6,304 nucleotides of DNA from an uncultured Bacteroidales bacterium (lineage in GTDB: Bacteria > Bacteroidota > Bacteroidia > Bacteroidales > Paludibacteraceae). The position numbers and the translations under genes were made by a program. The notes under the pieces are model-generated. The model was not told the DNA's origin and made no database searches. It saw only the letters and a list, made by a program, of their open reading frames with translations. The stretch is taken from the NCBI GenBank assembly GCA_903912795.1, contig CAIWIS010000241.1, positions 1-6,304 on the forward strand. Reading direction: 5' to 3'. Shown here one piece after another: positions 5,774 to 6,304 of this stretch. Position 1 is the first letter of the stretch. Each line of letters opens with the position of its first letter.

Positions 5774-6304
5774 TTAATTTCCTATCTCCGACAAGAATTT
5801 TATACGTACAAGTCTAACTTCTATTTCGCTAAAATCATCTTCGCCTAGCTCTTTTAATGCAGGTTCAATTTTATCTGTTTCGGCCGAATTAAAGTATTCG
5901 AAAATTTCGTCGATATGATCAGGCTCCATTACTTCGTCCAAGAAGTAATCAATGTTGATTTTTGTGCCAGAATATACAATAGCCTCAATCTCGTCGAGTA
6001 ATTCTCCAATTTCAAGTCCTTTAGCCATTGCTATATCGTCCAACGCTATTTTGCGGTCAATTGACTGAATAATCGAAACTTTAAGTTTCGATTTGTTAGC
6101 CACAGTACGAACGCGTAAATCTTCCGGACGAACAATCTCGTTTTCCTTAACATGTTCACGTATAAGGCGTAAAAAGTCTTCACCATATCGTTTTGCTTTG
6201 CCAGCACCTACACCAGGTATGTTTTGCAATTCATCCATTGTGATTGGATAAGTTGTGGCCATAGCTTCGAGCGAAGGATCTTGAAAGATTACAAATGGTG
6301 GTAC
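5774..6304 (-). CDS. recQ: RecQ-family ATP-dependent DNA helicase, C-terminal part (5' end outside window)
   Basis: The frame stays open to the right edge, giving the last 176 residues; the ATG whose complement lies at 6260-6262 is internal, because the family signature continues upstream of it. The first visible residues, PPFVIFQDPSLEAMA, followed by TMDELQNIPGVGAGKAKRYG, form an HRDC domain (about residues 2-75), the helical nucleic-acid-binding module of RecQ helicases. Residues about 70-176 are an acidic helical region with KSKLKVSIIQSIDRKIALDDIA and a GLEIGELLDEIEAI segment. This resembles the helix-turn-helix tail found at the C-terminus of Bacteroidota RecQ proteins. The helicase core, zinc-binding and winged-helix parts lie outside the window. 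RecQ unwinds DNA in recombination and repair, with no functional tie to the neighbouring operon; the genes merely converge. Confidence 0.88.
   Translation of the reverse strand, partial: VPPFVIFQDPSLEAMATTYPITMDELQNIPGVGAGKAKRYGEDFLRLIREHVKENEIVRPEDLRVRTVANKSKLKVSIIQSIDRKIALDDIAMAKGLEIGELLDEIEAIVYSGTKINIDYFLDEVMEPDHIDEIFEYFNSAETDKIEPALKELGEDDFSEIEVRLVRIKFLSEIGN

Overview
The window looks like chromosomal DNA from a low-GC member of the Bacteroidota, most likely an anaerobic, propionate-forming Bacteroidales-type organism. The reasons are AT-rich spacers, A-rich translation starts without clear Shine-Dalgarno sites, a match to the Bacteroidota -7 promoter motif (TAnnTTTG), and protein types typical of that phylum. 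I name no species.

Layout. Positions 1-884 hold the C-terminal 293 residues of a larger tetratricopeptide-repeat (TPR) protein that enters from the left. A small exported cupin gene follows at 897-1307, 12 bases later. Next is a 252-base AT-rich spacer (1308-1559). It holds a plausible terminator hairpin, a long near-perfect inverted repeat and a probable promoter. From 1560 to 5689 five genes run on the + strand: methylmalonyl-CoA epimerase (mce), then the four subunits of a sodium-pumping, biotin-dependent decarboxylase: carboxyltransferase (mmdA), small membrane anchor (OadG/MmdD type), biotin carrier (mmdC) and membrane beta subunit (mmdB). A strong bidirectional terminator (5716-5755) separates this operon from the convergent 3' end of a RecQ-family helicase gene on the - strand (5774-6304), which runs off the right edge.

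How the genes work together. In the succinate-to-propionate route, succinyl-CoA is rearranged to (R)-methylmalonyl-CoA by a B12-dependent mutase (not in this window). Mce converts it to the (S)-epimer. MmdA moves the carboxyl group to biotin on MmdC, releasing propionyl-CoA. MmdB decarboxylates the carboxybiotin and exports Na+, with the small MmdD-like protein holding the complex together. With mce first and no biotin carboxylase gene alongside, the cluster reads as a decarboxylating, energy-conserving module rather than an ATP-driven carboxylase.

Nothing here amounts to a clearly new system. The points most worth a second look are the inverted repeat at the operon promoter, the signal-like N-terminal extension of MmdB, a 33-residue insertion that splits one TPR, and a three-unit heptamer tandem repeat just after mce.
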